A DNA stretch of 64,000 nt from JAHEFT01 sp963766195. Its GTDB lineage: Bacteria > Pseudomonadota > Gammaproteobacteria > Xanthomonadales > SZUA-36. Of this stretch, positions 16,434-24,963 are shown piece after piece. The stretch's first letter is position 1, and the number at the start of each line of letters is the position of its first letter. The notes beneath the pieces are model-generated. The model was not told the origin of the DNA. It ran no database searches and saw only the letters and a program-made list of their open reading frames with translations. A program made the position numbers and the translations under genes. Location: assembly GCA_963766195.1 (NCBI GenBank), contig CAVXYY010000002.1, forward strand, positions 186,001-250,000, in the 5' to 3' direction.

Positions 16434-16959
16434 TCACGCATCCCACATCAGAGTGTAAAAACAGCGCCATCGTCGCCAGCCGGCTCAAGGCACGCACCGA
16501 CAGCGTAGCTCCGGTTATGCCGTCGATTTGTGTATTCAGCATGCTGTTCCCATCCAGGGCACTACCGTTGAACTGCTCCGTAAAAGCGGGTGTTGCGACT
16601 TCGCCACCACGGTTTTCCCGATATGTGAGCACTCGCAGACTCTCAATGAAAGTATCGACGACCACGATACCGACGGTGATGGGCAGGTCTTTACCCACTT
16701 CATCCAGGGTCCACGCAGAGCGTCCCTCCCGGCACCAGTAACGCACCCGCAGGGCAGGGTAGTCATGCCCCAGAATCTGCTGGACAACCAGCTTTCTATC
16801 GCCGCTCAGCCAGACAACGCCAGGCTCGGGCGGTGAATTATTGAAAGCACGATCGAGGAACTCCGTCTGGGTTTCATAGACCGTTGCCGCCGTGGCGACT
16901 GCGCTCCATACCAGGCTAATGAGAACCAGGCAGCTCCATTGTTTCAAGCGCCGGCACAT
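16423..16959 (-). CDS. Periplasmic FMN-binding domain protein (NqrC/RnfG-type flavinylation motif)
   Basis: 178 residues with a signal peptide ending near ATAAT (about residue 25). The FMN-binding domain covers about residues 85-165. DGITGATLS near residues 144-152 matches the (S/T)GA(S/T)x(S/T) motif to which ApbE attaches FMN through phosphoester linkage, probably at the final serine. The block LRVLTYRENRGGEVATPAF is typical of the family. It starts 3 bases after the porin stop and overlaps the PepSY gene. Role inferred: extracytoplasmic redox carrier. No apbE is present in the window. Confidence 0.8.
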   Translation of the reverse strand: MCRRLKQWSCLVLISLVWSAVATAATVYETQTEFLDRAFNNSPPEPGVVWLSGDRKLVVQQILGHDYPALRVRYWCREGRSAWTLDEVGKDLPITVGIVVVDTFIESLRVLTYRENRGGEVATPAFTEQFNGSALDGNSMLNTQIDGITGATLSVRALSRLATMALFLHSDVGCVNGA

Positions 16960-16962
16960 GGC

Positions 16963-18210
16963 TTAAAAACTGTACCCCAGCCCCAGATCAAAGCCGGTAA
17001 AATTGCGCCCCTGCTGACTGTCCAGATCATGGTTGCGATCGCGGTAGTCAAACTTCAGCACGACATTTTCATTTGGCCACCAGTTCAGGCCCAATTCCCA
17101 TTGATCGAACTTATCCTGGGCACGCGCCGCGTCAACTTGCTCATAACGGGTATAGAAACCCACTTCGTTGATGCGATAACTGGGCTCCACGTACCAGCCC
17201 CATTGTTTGTCAGCACCGGCGGCTTCAACGGCATAGCCGCTGAAATCCCAGCGTGCATAAAGCGCGCGCAAGCCAAAACCTCCCCGCTGATATTGAATAT
17301 GACCTTCCACCAGCGTACCGGAATCCAGTCCGTCATTGCTTTCCTGGGAAGGATCAAACTGGTACTGAACCGTGATACCTGCCTGCAAGCCCGCCATTCC
17401 GAAGTACCGCAGGCGCCCGGTGACAGCAAAATCGTTAGCCAGAGCTTCGGCAACCTTCTGACGACCGCCCCTAATCCTGAACGCGTCGCTGCCGGATGCG
17501 GCCATTCCCAGCCCGGAGGTCAGGTCCAGGTCCCAGGCCCAGCCGGAACCGAACAATCCGTTCAAACCTGCGCCACCTTCCCACCAGGTACTGGGTATGA
17601 TGATGCTTTCCACGTTGTTACGCTCCACGCCGTAAAAAGTATCAGGCTCATGGGTCTGGTTCAGGATTCCGACCGGCACCAAAAACAAACCCCCTTTCGC
17701 ATGCAGATTGTCACGCAAGTCCCACTCGATATAGGCCTGCTCCAGTTCCACCTCTCCGGGCGTGTCGCCACCGGTATCGGCTATGAAGGAATGCTCCAGT
17801 TCAACCTCCGAATAAAAACGGGTTTTGTCGTTAAATTCATGACCAAAGAACAGCACGAAGCGGTGAAAATCGATCGACTTATAGTCGCGCGATGAATCAT
17901 CTGCTGAAATGTTGTTGTAATGCAGCTCACCGTAGCCGCCTATGGTGGTGCGTTTAGCCTCCACGATGGCAGGGGAACCCGACTCGATGACTTCGGCGAC
18001 CGCCTCAACCTTCGCGTCAGTCTCTACGGTCCGGGTTTGCGTCTGGGCCAGTTGCGTCTTCAGCTCATCGATTTGCTGTTGCAGTGACTCCAGTTTTCTA
18101 AGGATCTCTTCGTTTATGTCCTGGGCGTTTACAGGTGTTCCAGTGAGTGTGCACGCCAGTGCGATGACGCCAGCAAATAAGCCGTGTTTGATGTTCGTGA
18201 CCACTTTCAA
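16963..18210 (-). CDS. Outer-membrane porin, first gene of the FMN-binding/PepSY operon
   Basis: About 415 residues. Signal peptide (VVTNIKHGLFAGVIALACTL, cut after PVNA), then a coiled coil (about residues 25-60, EEILRKLESLQQQIDELKTQ), then a beta-barrel that starts with GGYGELHYN and ends with the aromatic LGLGYSF. This is the layout of trimeric substrate-selective porins. The frame is open to 18255, but I choose the TTG at 18210, which has GGAG just upstream. The longer form would overlap the Fur-like site. Substrate unknown; iron or an iron-linked nutrient is suggested by the Fur-like site. Confidence 0.8.
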   Translation of the reverse strand: MKVVTNIKHGLFAGVIALACTLTGTPVNAQDINEEILRKLESLQQQIDELKTQLAQTQTRTVETDAKVEAVAEVIESGSPAIVEAKRTTIGGYGELHYNNISADDSSRDYKSIDFHRFVLFFGHEFNDKTRFYSEVELEHSFIADTGGDTPGEVELEQAYIEWDLRDNLHAKGGLFLVPVGILNQTHEPDTFYGVERNNVESIIIPSTWWEGGAGLNGLFGSGWAWDLDLTSGLGMAASGSDAFRIRGGRQKVAEALANDFAVTGRLRYFGMAGLQAGITVQYQFDPSQESNDGLDSGTLVEGHIQYQRGGFGLRALYARWDFSGYAVEAAGADKQWGWYVEPSYRINEVGFYTRYEQVDAARAQDKFDQWELGLNWWPNENVVLKFDYRDRNHDLDSQQGRNFTGFDLGLGYSF

Positions 18211-18251
18211 TACTCCGTTTGGGCAACCGGGATAAGTGGGCAAACAATAAT

Positions 18252-18270
18252 GCAAATGAGAATTATTCGC
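18252..18270. promoter_or_regulatory. Putative Fur box upstream of the porin operon
   Basis: GCAAATGAGAATTATTCGC matches 13 of 19 positions of the Fur consensus, including the core ATGA-AAT-ATT. It lies 42-60 bases before the chosen porin start, a position suited to blocking the promoter when iron is plentiful. Confidence 0.65.
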
Positions 18271-18299
18271 AATTGAAAATTTAACTGAATCTGACTTAA

Positions 18300-18313
18300 T
18301 TGACGCAAGTCAA
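18300..18313. promoter_or_regulatory. Putative FNR/Anr-type site upstream of the porin operon
   Basis: TTGACGCAAGTCAA is a perfect TTGAC-N4-GTCAA palindrome, close to the FNR/Anr consensus TTGAT-N4-ATCAA. It is about 90 bases before the porin start and downstream of the end of the next gene, so the porin operon is the only sensible target. Confidence 0.6.
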
Positions 18314-18341
18314 ATAAGCACAAATTACCAAGAGGGGATTG

Positions 18342-19085
18342 CTACTCGGCGAGGAAATCCAGGGCTTCTTCCAGAGCTGCGGCATCGGGAAGTTCATGCG
18401 ACATTCCGGGCACTACCATAAGCTTACTGAACTGAGCGCCGGCATCGAGGTAGCGGTGGTAGACGCCCTGGGTTTCAACCCGGTTGAAGTCCTTGGAGCC
18501 GGTCAGAAACACAAAGCGATTTTTTACCAGGCGTTCAACCCTGATATCCAGTTCTTCATTCCAGAAATCTACACCGCAAATATAGACGGCGCCTGAAAAA
18601 ACTTCCGGGTACTGGCTGGCGAGTTTGCTGGCGACTCTGCCGCCACCGGAAAATCCGGAAATGTAAATCCGGTTGCTGGCGATCAGGTATTCACGGTCCA
18701 GGGCCTTCAGGCTCATCAGCGCGAAGATCATCCTGCGGTTAACCGGCATCCGGTTGCCCGAATTGTTGGCCCCGATATAAATGAGGTTTTGCTGGTCCAT
18801 GGCGGCGCGCCACCGGTTATCAATGCGCCCCAGGTTGCGTGGACTGACGTAAACGAATACCCCGGGCGGTTCAGCCGAATCATTATCGGGTAGATAGACG
18901 TCCCAGGTGATGGTTTTTTCCGGTGACAAGATGCTGGCATAACGGGATGCATCCTCCTCACCGAGTAGCTGGTTCAGCGTGAGTTCTATTTCAAACGGCG
19001 CGTCACCAGGTTGGCCGAGCGCTGAAACCCCGGCAGGCATGAACCATTCGCAGAACAGTAAAAAGATTGCCAGAGTGGTTTTCAT
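18342..19085 (-). CDS. Secreted alpha/beta-hydrolase (esterase-like)
   Basis: 247 residues with a signal peptide ending near VSALG (about residue 24). The alpha/beta-hydrolase nucleophile elbow is GFSGGG (GxSxG) near residue 144. A catalytic histidine is likely in PGMSHELPD near residue 228. The acid residue is less certain, perhaps the D of TGSKDFNRV. The overall form resembles PHB-depolymerase/feruloyl-esterase-like proteins, but the substrate is unknown. The gene ends 42 bases before the next start; no terminator separates it from the porin operon downstream, though the Fur and FNR-like sites suggest a new promoter there. Confidence 0.7.
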   Translation of the reverse strand: MKTTLAIFLLFCEWFMPAGVSALGQPGDAPFEIELTLNQLLGEEDASRYASILSPEKTITWDVYLPDNDSAEPPGVFVYVSPRNLGRIDNRWRAAMDQQNLIYIGANNSGNRMPVNRRMIFALMSLKALDREYLIASNRIYISGFSGGGRVASKLASQYPEVFSGAVYICGVDFWNEELDIRVERLVKNRFVFLTGSKDFNRVETQGVYHRYLDAGAQFSKLMVVPGMSHELPDAAALEEALDFLAE

Positions 19086-19090
19086 TACCC

Positions 19091-19822
19091 CTAGTACCCG
19101 GTCATTTTTCCAGCCCTTGGCCGCAAAAGTTTGAAACGTTCAAAACCCAGGGATTGCAGGTACTCGAGGTCAAAGTCATACATGCCAATGGTGTTGCGTT
19201 CCTTGAGCTTTTGCGAGCACTGGAACAGGCTGTGATCGCCGGTCTTGTTGGCTTTTGAAATACTGGGGTAACAGATTTTCGCGGGGCAGGTATAGGCGCA
19301 ACCAGCGTTGGCGAACAATGTGATGTTTTTCTTGTTGTCGATGGACTTGAGAAAGGCCTCGTCGTCGTTTGAAGCCATGGGCAGGATTACCGTATCGTAA
19401 ATGCGAAACGCCTCGTCCACTTTCCGTCCGGTATTGATGTTTTTAATCACGCTGGCTTCCAGGCGGTAATCCGGAAAATCGACCCGTAACCAGGTAGCAA
19501 GTTCGTCGTTGGTGACGATCAGCGAATTACCCGGCCGGTGGTATTTCTCCAGGAACGGAAAGTTTTCTTCATACTCTTCGCGCGTCGCATAATGGTTGGT
19601 CAGCGGCAGGCGGACGTTGATGTTCATTTTGTAAAGGGAGTTAACGTCGTACCTGCTGAGCTCGGTAGTGGCGAACAGGCGGCCGCCGTAAAGCGTGCTG
19701 TGTTCGGTAAAGCCGAAAAAGCTGTCAATCTGTGCGAGCGGGATTTCAGAATAATTGTTCTTGATAAACTTCTGAATCGGAACGGCCGCGTGTTTTCCTC
19801 GAGCTGAAATCGTATATTGCAT
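19091..19822 (-). CDS. Uncharacterised cysteine-rich protein, possibly peptidase-U32-like
   Basis: 243 residues from the ATG at 19822 (MQYTISARGKHAAVPIQKF); a longer frame overlaps arginase and is not credible. Alternating beta/alpha segments (NSLIVTNDELATWL, YRLEASVIKNI, TVILPMASND, ITLFANAGCAYTC) look like part of a TIM barrel. A cysteine cluster, GCAYTCPAKICY plus a later C in SLFQC, could bind an Fe-S cluster, as in U32-type proteins such as UbiU/UbiV. I do not recognise the family with confidence. It lies 10 bases after arginase and 5 bases before the hydrolase, so an operon is likely. Confidence 0.6.
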   Translation of the reverse strand: MQYTISARGKHAAVPIQKFIKNNYSEIPLAQIDSFFGFTEHSTLYGGRLFATTELSRYDVNSLYKMNINVRLPLTNHYATREEYEENFPFLEKYHRPGNSLIVTNDELATWLRVDFPDYRLEASVIKNINTGRKVDEAFRIYDTVILPMASNDDEAFLKSIDNKKNITLFANAGCAYTCPAKICYPSISKANKTGDHSLFQCSQKLKERNTIGMYDFDLEYLQSLGFERFKLLRPRAGKMTGY

Positions 19823-19832
19823 AGGCTTGCCG

Positions 19833-20762
19833 CTACAGGATGCTTTTTCCCATGGCGCTGAGCAGCAATTCCATAGCGCGCTCGGCACTGATGTTGCGCT
19901 CATCCAGGAAGGGATTCAGTTCAGCGATCTCCATCGACAGCAGGTTGCCGTTGTCGGCGCAATATTCCATCAGCAGGTGGGCCTCCCTGAAACTGACACC
20001 ACCCGGCACCAGTGTTCCCGAGCCGGGAATGACTGTAGGGTCGCAACCGTCCACGTCGAAGCTGATGTGAAAACCCACGGTGCCGTCGTTGACAATTTCG
20101 AGCGCCCGGCGCGCTATCGCCGCCATACCATGTTCGTCAATTTCACGCATGGTAAACGCGTGAATGCCGGATTCCTTGATGTTCTGGCGCTCGTGACCAT
20201 CGATATCACGGATGCCGATAAGCGCAACGTTTCCAGGTTTTACCTTGGGGCTGAAACCCTGGATGTTTTTCAGATCAGGATCACCTTTGCCCAACAGGTG
20301 GGCCAGGGGCATGCCATGGATGTTTCCGGACGGCGAACTGCCGGGCACGTTCATGTCACCATGTGCGTCGAACCAGAGCAGCCCTACGCTTTCGCCTCGC
20401 TTTCTGTAGTGGCTGGCCGTTCCAGCGAAAGTGCCCATGGCGATGGAGTGATCTCCACCCAGGACCAATGGAAAATCACCTTCTTCCAATATCGTGACGA
20501 CCCGCTCGGCCAGTCTGCTACAGACTTCCAGTATCTGTGGCTTGAACCGGGCTTCAAGGTCTTCGGGTGTTCCGGTTTCCATTGCCGGGGCAGGGATGTC
20601 CTCTTCGCGCGCGACGGTATAACCCATGCGCCGCAGGGCATTGCCCAGGCCGGCGATTCGCAGGGCTGAAGGCCCGACGTCGGTGCCGCGACGGCTGGCG
20701 CCAAGGTCAAGCGGGACGCCGATGATGCGGACTGTTCGGTTGCTGTTCGTGTTCATTTTCAT
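19833..20762 (-). CDS. rocF: Arginase
   Basis: Hydrolyses arginine to ornithine and urea with a binuclear manganese centre. Ligand motifs are present in order: GGDHS near residue 100, WFDAHGDMN near 128 and SFDVDGCDP near 230, with the substrate-binding SPSGNIHGMPLAHL between. The 309-residue length is typical for bacterial arginase rather than agmatinase, and the SGNIHGMP loop supports arginase. No urease or ornithine gene is adjacent. It follows the LssY-domain lipoprotein pair at a distance of 9 bases. Confidence 0.92.
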   Translation of the reverse strand: MKMNTNSNRTVRIIGVPLDLGASRRGTDVGPSALRIAGLGNALRRMGYTVAREEDIPAPAMETGTPEDLEARFKPQILEVCSRLAERVVTILEEGDFPLVLGGDHSIAMGTFAGTASHYRKRGESVGLLWFDAHGDMNVPGSSPSGNIHGMPLAHLLGKGDPDLKNIQGFSPKVKPGNVALIGIRDIDGHERQNIKESGIHAFTMREIDEHGMAAIARRALEIVNDGTVGFHISFDVDGCDPTVIPGSGTLVPGGVSFREAHLLMEYCADNGNLLSMEIAELNPFLDERNISAERAMELLLSAMGKSIL

Positions 20763-20771
20763 TAATCCTGA

Positions 20772-22049
20772 CTATTCATAAGGCCTGCGCCAATCGAGGA
20801 ATTGGATTTCCGGCAACGGGACAGGTTCCTTGCCGACCCATAAAACCAGCCGGTATCCGTCGCTAAACCAGGGGTCACCGGTCAGGTTACCTCTGGGCTG
20901 ACTGAACGGCACTTCACCGACACCACCAACATAACCGAATTTTGCGATGGACTGCGAATATGCAAGGTTCTCAAGCAGGTATTCGCGTGTTTCATCGACG
21001 TTTGGGTCAATTTTATGGGTAGTGATGGTCTTGGCTGTGAATCTTACACCGATGTCACGGCTGATCTGACCCATCCATACCGGGTCGCCTTCAAACATCA
21101 TGTTCGACATCCAGAGGCGCAAGTGATTACGCTCGTGAATGTTCTCCCTGGCTTTCTGGAGCGCGACGTCTTGCGGGCGTCCAAAAACGTAGAGCGCGCT
21201 GACCGGAGAATAACGGTATTCTCCTCCACTCAAAAAAGACGCGATGGTTTTCATCGAGGAAGCGCTGGTAACGGTTTCCGTTTCGTCCCACCCGGCGCGA
21301 ATAAACGCGGTGTAAACATCTATTGGACGACCAATGATCACGAGATTCAACGGATCCCCGCTTCCTGCTCCTTTCTTGTCAGTAACACAACAGCCAGCTG
21401 CCTCCAGTCGTCGGACAAGTTCGACCTGATCAACATCAACCCACTCGTCTTCTGCATACAGACCGTGCCAATCGACGCTGTAATGATCGATGTTCAAGCC
21501 TGGCACTGGAATAAAAAAAGTGAATGTGTACATGTCGCTGTGCCCGGCCGAATTGCTGCTTCCAACATCTACATTAAACGCCTTGGTGCCTTCATCAAGC
21601 TTGCTGAAAATGAAACCGCTGCGGGTTTCTCCGGGCTGGATGGTCAATGCTCCGATGCTCTGGCTGATAAAAAACGGGTCGATGAGCGGCGCAGATTTGC
21701 CCTTCCTGGTACTTTTAAAGTCCACGTTGGCTACTTCCAGCGGCGTAAAGTATTGTGGATCCAGGCCAACGGGCAGGAAAGTGATTGGTGAGGAAGTCTG
21801 ATTGTTGAATTGCAGCCAGACGGGTTGAATACCTTGTTTGTAAAGAGGCTTGCCAAAGAGTTGCCGGGTTTCTTTGGCGCTTGGAACAGCTGCTGAAACA
21901 GTAATGTCATCTGTTGATTGCGTCTGGGCCCGGGCCTTCCAGTCGCCTTCGGGCAGGGAATTCACAGGGGTTGGGGCCGAGGCGCAGGCTGCAAGAAAGA
22001 GCAGGGCGCCTGTTAAAGAACAGACACGCGAGAGTTTCAGCGACACCAT
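20772..22049 (-). CDS. Lipoprotein with LssY-type C-terminal domain (copy 1)
   Basis: 425 residues. Lipobox LAAC near residue 21, then an N-terminal beta-rich region (residues 40-200) with the pattern KETRQLFGKPLYKQGIQPVWL. A C-terminal LssY_C-like domain follows (about 235-400): GRPIDVYTAFIRAGWDE, SALYVFGRPQDVALQKAR, RNHLRLWMSNM, GDPVWMGQISRDIG, THKIDPNVDE. It is a clear paralogue of the next gene, which shares SAKETRQLFG/SEDEAEQIFG and KQGIQPVWL/NSGIQPVWL. The ATG at 22049 overlaps the neighbour's stop. Function unknown; probably anchored in the envelope. Confidence 0.75.
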   Translation of the reverse strand: MVSLKLSRVCSLTGALLFLAACASAPTPVNSLPEGDWKARAQTQSTDDITVSAAVPSAKETRQLFGKPLYKQGIQPVWLQFNNQTSSPITFLPVGLDPQYFTPLEVANVDFKSTRKGKSAPLIDPFFISQSIGALTIQPGETRSGFIFSKLDEGTKAFNVDVGSSNSAGHSDMYTFTFFIPVPGLNIDHYSVDWHGLYAEDEWVDVDQVELVRRLEAAGCCVTDKKGAGSGDPLNLVIIGRPIDVYTAFIRAGWDETETVTSASSMKTIASFLSGGEYRYSPVSALYVFGRPQDVALQKARENIHERNHLRLWMSNMMFEGDPVWMGQISRDIGVRFTAKTITTHKIDPNVDETREYLLENLAYSQSIAKFGYVGGVGEVPFSQPRGNLTGDPWFSDGYRLVLWVGKEPVPLPEIQFLDWRRPYE

Positions 22050-23302
22050 CAGTCACCATCTCCCTGTGAACCTTGCTTGGTTTCCCAGAGCAGGTTACGA
22101 ACATCATTTAGAGCGACCGGATCGCCGGAAACCCACATAACGAATCGATTGCCGTCTGTATAAAACGCGTTGCCGCGAAAACCAAGCAGTGGATTCTCCG
22201 CCCGGGCACGGACTTCTGTACCCGTAATGGCAAACGCCAGTAAGGAATGCGAATACCACAGATTCTGCAGCAGGTAATTTCGTCCGTCATCAGCATCAGG
22301 GTCCATTGAGGTTCCAAAGAATACTTCGCTGATTTCGTACCTGCGTCCAATCGCATGCTTTACCTGCCCCAGCCATACCGGTTCGCCATCAACACGGATT
22401 GGGGAAAGCCAAAGGCTTAATTCGTTTCGTTCAGTGGTTTTACCACGACTTTTTCTGAATGTGGCGTCAGGCGGTCTGCCATATAAATAATCGCTATTAT
22501 TCATATAGATATCATCTTTAATATAAGTATTTTCTAACCATCCTGCACGGAGTAAAGCCCTTAAAATCATCCGGCCTTTTCCCACCAGGGCTACAGCGAC
22601 TGGTTGGCCCTGGCCGTCGCCATTTCGATTGGTCGTGCAGCACGGAACGGCCTCCAGCACTTCTTCCAGCCCGTTGATATCCGTGGTGACCAGGTCGTTC
22701 TCGGTATAAAGTCCCTCAAAATCCACTCGAGCATGGTCGGGCACAAACCCGGGAACTTCGATGAAAAAAGTGAATTCTTCATAATTATCGATTTGGCCGG
22801 AATGAAAGATATCTACGGTGAAGCTCTTGGTACCCCGGGAAGCATGCGTAAAGATGAATCCGGATTCCTTCGCACCTGCAGCGATCATTCGTGGCATTGC
22901 GTTGGTGAACAGGAATTCTTCCATGTCCATCCAGCCTTGCTTTGAGAAATACTTTTTGTGCATGTAGGCTACTTCCAGCGGTGTGAAATACTCACGATCA
23001 ATGCTGGTAAGAATAAGACGAGCACGGGAACCGCTGTTGTTGGTAACCTCAAGCCAGACAGGCTGAATTCCGCTGTTGTAGACGGGAATGCCGAATATCT
23101 GTTCGGCTTCGTCTTCGCTGGGTACTGAAGCCCGAACCTCGAAGGTACCGCTTTGCTGTTTAACGGCACGCTGCAGGACAGGAGTGCCATCCAGGGAGCC
23201 GTGTTCATAGGGGGTCAGGGAGCAGGCTTGGAGGGACAGGCCGAATAGGACAGCCAAAACAGTCCATGTCATTTTATCGACATAATTTAACATAATATAC
23301 AT
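22049..23302 (-). CDS. Lipoprotein with LssY-type C-terminal domain (copy 2)
   Basis: 417 residues, paralogous to the downstream gene. The signal peptide ends in a lipobox (LSLQAC). The start could be 23302, 23293 or 23272. A TATAAT on the minus strand (23306-23301) covers the first ATG, which favours a later start. The C-terminal LssY_C-like block is recognisable (GRPPDATFRKSRGKTTERNE, DGEPVWLGQVKHAIG, SMDPDADDGRNYLL). The conserved TTHKIDP motif has become TSMDPDAD, so the active form, if enzymatic, may differ between copies. The tandem duplicates are translationally coupled. Confidence 0.7.
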   Translation of the reverse strand: MYIMLNYVDKMTWTVLAVLFGLSLQACSLTPYEHGSLDGTPVLQRAVKQQSGTFEVRASVPSEDEAEQIFGIPVYNSGIQPVWLEVTNNSGSRARLILTSIDREYFTPLEVAYMHKKYFSKQGWMDMEEFLFTNAMPRMIAAGAKESGFIFTHASRGTKSFTVDIFHSGQIDNYEEFTFFIEVPGFVPDHARVDFEGLYTENDLVTTDINGLEEVLEAVPCCTTNRNGDGQGQPVAVALVGKGRMILRALLRAGWLENTYIKDDIYMNNSDYLYGRPPDATFRKSRGKTTERNELSLWLSPIRVDGEPVWLGQVKHAIGRRYEISEVFFGTSMDPDADDGRNYLLQNLWYSHSLLAFAITGTEVRARAENPLLGFRGNAFYTDGNRFVMWVSGDPVALNDVRNLLWETKQGSQGDGD

Positions 23303-23317
23303 TATACGTAGTTATTA

Positions 23318-24937
23318 CTAATTGGGTTTAACCTCTCCTTCCGGGAAGATAGACCTGCCAGGGAGCGCAAACGATGTACCGGCAGCGCGTACGATTTCCA
23401 TGATGCGAAGGTTCAGGTCCTCTGCAGCCTCGAGAAATTCTTCAACGTTTGTCGTCTTTACGAATGAATGTATTTTGATCAGTACGGCATCGTCGTCAAA
23501 ATCGGTAAACCGGACACGCAGCGGCTCATCATCGATCATTTCATGCTGAGCGAGAGTTTCACGAATTCGATCCATGATAGTTCGCAGCTGATCCGAGGAC
23601 GTGTCGTAGCGAAGACGCAAAGTTGGCCAGTAGCGGATTTTGGTCCGGTAGGACAGGTTTTCGATCTCAACCGAGGCGATGCGTGAATTGGGTATCGAAA
23701 CGACCGAATTCGTTAACGTCCGGAGCCGGGTCGTCCTCAAGCCGATTTCTTCGACAACGCCCATTTCGGTGCCATATCGGCAGAAGTCCCCTACTCTGAT
23801 CGGAGCCTGGGAGAATATGGACAGCGCGCCCATCATGTCCTCGATCGGCTTTTGCAGAGCCAGTGCAACTGCCAGGCCGCCCACACCCAGACCGGCCAAC
23901 AACGTGGTGATGTTAACGCCGATGTTATTCAGCCAAAAAAGCAAGCCAAAAACAAATATCAAAATTTTTGTCAGGGTTGTAAGCGGCTGCATTAACTTTG
24001 CCGCCCCGGGTCGGCCGGCTTTGTTCAGCTTTTCCTGCTGAAGGGCTTTGAAAAGGTTAATGACGGCCCAGAGCGTCCAGGTCAGGGCAATAATCAAGAG
24101 CGTGTAGGTTCCCATGACTCGCTGCGCCAGGGCGCCCGCACCGAGGTGAATTACCGCTGCACCTACGGTCAGGAGAATGGCCAGGAAAACCAGGGGGCCG
24201 GTAAAGATTTTCCTGAAAAGCGGATAAGTCGCCTTTGCCGGTGAACTGAACACCCGGCTCAATAGTATTCCGGCCAATCGGTATACTGGCCAACATAAAA
24301 ACGCCACCACGATAATGATGAACCATTTGAACAGCTCAAGACCGAGAAACGAAGCATTCTCCGGAAACCAGGTTCTTATCTTCTCTACCGGCGGTGCATA
24401 GCTGAATTCATCATAGAGCGTGGGTATTAGCGCCACGCTTCGATTGGATATTTTCCAGACTCTCTGTCCATCACTGCGCGGCACCCTTTGCATCCAGATG
24501 GCGACGTCTCCGCTGCTGGTTGGAATCTTCACCAGCAAATCGCGGTCTTCAGGAAGGTCGTCTCCGAGCTCGCCTTCAGCGGACGCTGAAGTGCTGTGGT
24601 CGTCAAACCAAATCGACCGGGCCAGAACATGGTTGAATTCGCGGGCAAGTTCCGGGCCGCCAACGGCTTCAATGTCAGGGGGCAAACCCTGAAGATCCAG
24701 GTATTCTGCCGCTTTTTCAAAATTGAATTCGCTGGCACTGATCAGAAATCCCGTGATACTTCCCCTTGGGTTGCCGCGCCCCAGCGCGTCCTCCGGGCCA
24801 TTGTCCACGGTGACGGGTACAGCTACAGCCACTCCGGGTTCGGTCTGTTCCTCCTGTGCTTGTACCGGCAAACAACTGAGTAGGATCAGGGCAATACAAA
24901 GCACTTTATAGCTTGAAGATAATAGTTTCAATAACAT
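23318..24937 (-). CDS. Mechanosensitive ion channel family protein (MscS type)
   Basis: 539 residues. Signal peptide (LLSCLPVQA near residues 15-27), then a periplasmic domain of about 150 residues. Three to four membrane helices follow (about 195-370), and then the MscS core. The pore helix is recognisable as LLAGLGVGGLAVALALQKPIEDMMG. The cytoplasmic beta domain follows, including RTTRLRTLTNSVVSIPNS, with the alpha/beta C-terminal domain after it. It is larger than E. coli MscS, as in the YnaI/MscM-like group. The gene starts 27 bases after the AI-2E family gene's stop and precedes the lipoprotein pair, so a stress-related envelope operon is possible. Confidence 0.88.
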   Translation of the reverse strand: MLLKLLSSSYKVLCIALILLSCLPVQAQEEQTEPGVAVAVPVTVDNGPEDALGRGNPRGSITGFLISASEFNFEKAAEYLDLQGLPPDIEAVGGPELAREFNHVLARSIWFDDHSTSASAEGELGDDLPEDRDLLVKIPTSSGDVAIWMQRVPRSDGQRVWKISNRSVALIPTLYDEFSYAPPVEKIRTWFPENASFLGLELFKWFIIIVVAFLCWPVYRLAGILLSRVFSSPAKATYPLFRKIFTGPLVFLAILLTVGAAVIHLGAGALAQRVMGTYTLLIIALTWTLWAVINLFKALQQEKLNKAGRPGAAKLMQPLTTLTKILIFVFGLLFWLNNIGVNITTLLAGLGVGGLAVALALQKPIEDMMGALSIFSQAPIRVGDFCRYGTEMGVVEEIGLRTTRLRTLTNSVVSIPNSRIASVEIENLSYRTKIRYWPTLRLRYDTSSDQLRTIMDRIRETLAQHEMIDDEPLRVRFTDFDDDAVLIKIHSFVKTTNVEEFLEAAEDLNLRIMEIVRAAGTSFALPGRSIFPEGEVKPN

Positions 24938-24963
24938 CTCTATCTCTTTGTATTATAGATTAT

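Noticed and set aside
16939..17895. Plus-strand open frame of 318 residues opposite the porin
   Set aside because: No ribosome site, no hydrophobic pattern; the minus strand has a full porin with signal peptide and terminal aromatic residue.
23301..23306. TATAAT on the minus strand as promoter of the second LssY-type lipoprotein gene
   Set aside because: No acceptable -35 at 15-19 bases, and it overlaps the most upstream ATG; noted only as an argument for a later start.
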